DNA of 64,000 nucleotides from NCBI RefSeq assembly GCF_019925205.1, contig NC_083564.1, positions 15,534,134-15,598,133 on the forward strand, in the 5' to 3' direction. This document shows, piece after piece, positions 62,699 through 64,000 of this stretch; positions within the stretch are counted from its first letter, which is position 1; every line of letters begins with the position of its first letter. The translations under genes were made by a program, and so were the position numbers. The stretch is from Metopolophium dirhodum (Eukaryota; Arthropoda; Insecta; Hemiptera; Aphididae). The notes below the pieces were generated by a model, which did no database searches, was not told the origin of the DNA, and saw nothing but the letters and a program-made list of their open reading frames with translations.

Positions 62699-64000
62699 AT
62701 ATCAAACCTCTCTTATTAATATTTTATATTAAAGCTGGCTAAATTATCCACCTACTCATCATAACTGAGTTACATTTTTATTATTTTCCTGTTTAACACA
62801 AATTCTTGAAGTTTTCAAAATTCAGACTTTTTTCATTTCAATTACCATACTTGATTAAAAATCAAGAAAGTAAAAATAAAGCGGATTTAATCATTGTTGT
62901 TTTAGCAAAATCCCCGTTTAGTTACAAGAATAAAAGCAAACGAAACGAAAAATGTATAATAATAATGGAATTTTTGCAATTTTGATACATTAGAAAATAC
63001 AAGTTATATACTATATTTTCAAGTTTTAACATATTTACATAGGTGCGACAAAATTTTATAGAACTAGACTTCAGAAATCGCATTTATAATATTATGACAG
63101 TTTTTTTTTTTTGAAACGGAAATAAAGATGTAATAATATTTTTATCTTCCTGTTTATTTTTTACTTTTTACAAATCTGTCAAATCGTTATTATTACAATA
63201 TAACTTCAAGAAAAATTAAAATGCAATGATTTCCCATGACATTCGTAATCGGAATACTTCCAATTTTTGTCGTATACGTGTCCAGTGGATCATCATAAAT
63301 ATTTTCAAGCAATTACATATTGTTTAAACACCTAAAATCTCTCATTTTGAATAACTTGCATGATTTTAGCCGGAGACGTCGGTGTAGTACGTATATATTG
63401 AACAACAACTGAGAACAGTTAGATCTCGAAAAAAAAATGATAATAGATGAAATAATATTAGGTATGTCGACAAAGTCCATTCGTGTTCGATTATTATCCC
63501 GTTATTGCCCTATTGTATAAGTCCGAGCAGGAAAGTACACAGTGGTTAACCGTTTTATGGCTCAACGAGGAATTGACGGACTCGTGTTGTTAAGTGTTGT
63601 GTACCATATGATTATAGTATACATTTTCCCAGTATTGTAGGTCAAAACAATTAAGCAACTTTGAGTGAACTATATCAAATTGAACAAATATTATACTATT
63701 GGAATGTAAACGAATACTGTCGTGTACAAGTCCGTGATTTATATTATAATGTGTGTGCTGTCTCGATCGGTTGTCATTTATACCTGTCTACAATGTTTGT
63801 AAATTAAAATGTCAGTTTCTATTTAATCATAACAAATTCACTTGTGTATTTCAACACGCATAATATTATAACATACAACTTAAAAAAAACTCAAAATAAG
63901 TACTTTTCAAACATCTTCCTACTGTATGTTTCATTACATTATTTTTTACATTTTATTATGATTTAGTTGTGGAATAAGATTAAAATTAATTCTGTGGTCT
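62699..64000. other. Intergenic, AT-rich, to window end
   Basis: No frame, RNA gene or bounded repeat could be supported. Confidence 0.5.

Overview
The window looks like nuclear DNA of an aphid-type hemipteran. It is very AT-rich, with (AAT)n/(TA)n tracts throughout, one spliced gene with kilobase introns, and many diverged DNA transposons, SINEs and non-LTR fragments. The aphid assignment rests mainly on recognised repeats: the 'gattctgagcggagacggt' repeat family, an integrase element of the 'KRAB-A domain-containing protein 2-like' kind, and FLYWCH-bearing Mutator-like DNA. It is an inference, not a database result. There is no bacterial-style operon, CRISPR array, rRNA gene or intact tRNA gene. 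Most of the window is intergenic or intronic.

Protein-coding content. Only one convincing host gene is visible: a four-exon gene on the minus strand (10523-16313) encoding a MORN5-like MORN-repeat protein of about 253 residues. All three introns have GT-AG ends and compatible phases. An AATAAA lies just after the stop.

Mobile DNA, left to right: a SINE tail (586-650); a hAT-like remnant (2155-2700); a 955-bp hAT-type non-autonomous element with a perfect 8-bp target duplication and inner hairpins (5676-6630); a 1.6-kb fold-back element holding a hAT-like element that itself holds a SINE fragment (16861-18445); a 2.4-kb TIR element of Ginger type with a decayed retroviral-type integrase and CXC-like domain (22963-25398); a 5S-rRNA-derived SINE (about 26511-26645); a TIR element built around repeated CAAAACGTACT motifs (27196-27706); Jockey-like debris (28030-28500); a MULE-like element with a 9-bp target duplication, a FLYWCH relic and a nested tRNA-type SINE (33718-34840); pogo-like and mariner-like MITEs (41075-41215, 42186-42520); a widespread aphid repeat (43520-44290); a reverse-transcriptase relic (46785-47515); a tandem/inverted repeat (49655-49930); a second 5S-derived SINE (50795-50960); and a palindromic Harbinger-like MITE (62085-62695).

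Several locally GC-richer, CpG-rich patches (about 35280-35490, 38860-39560, 45540-45740, 58860-59330) could be promoters or 5' non-coding exons of genes lying mostly outside the window. No protein can be assigned to them.

The strongest items for a second look are the Ginger-type element, the MULE-like element with internally repeated arms, the three-level nested insertion, the two 5S-derived SINEs and the arthropod MORN5 with its long C-terminal extension.
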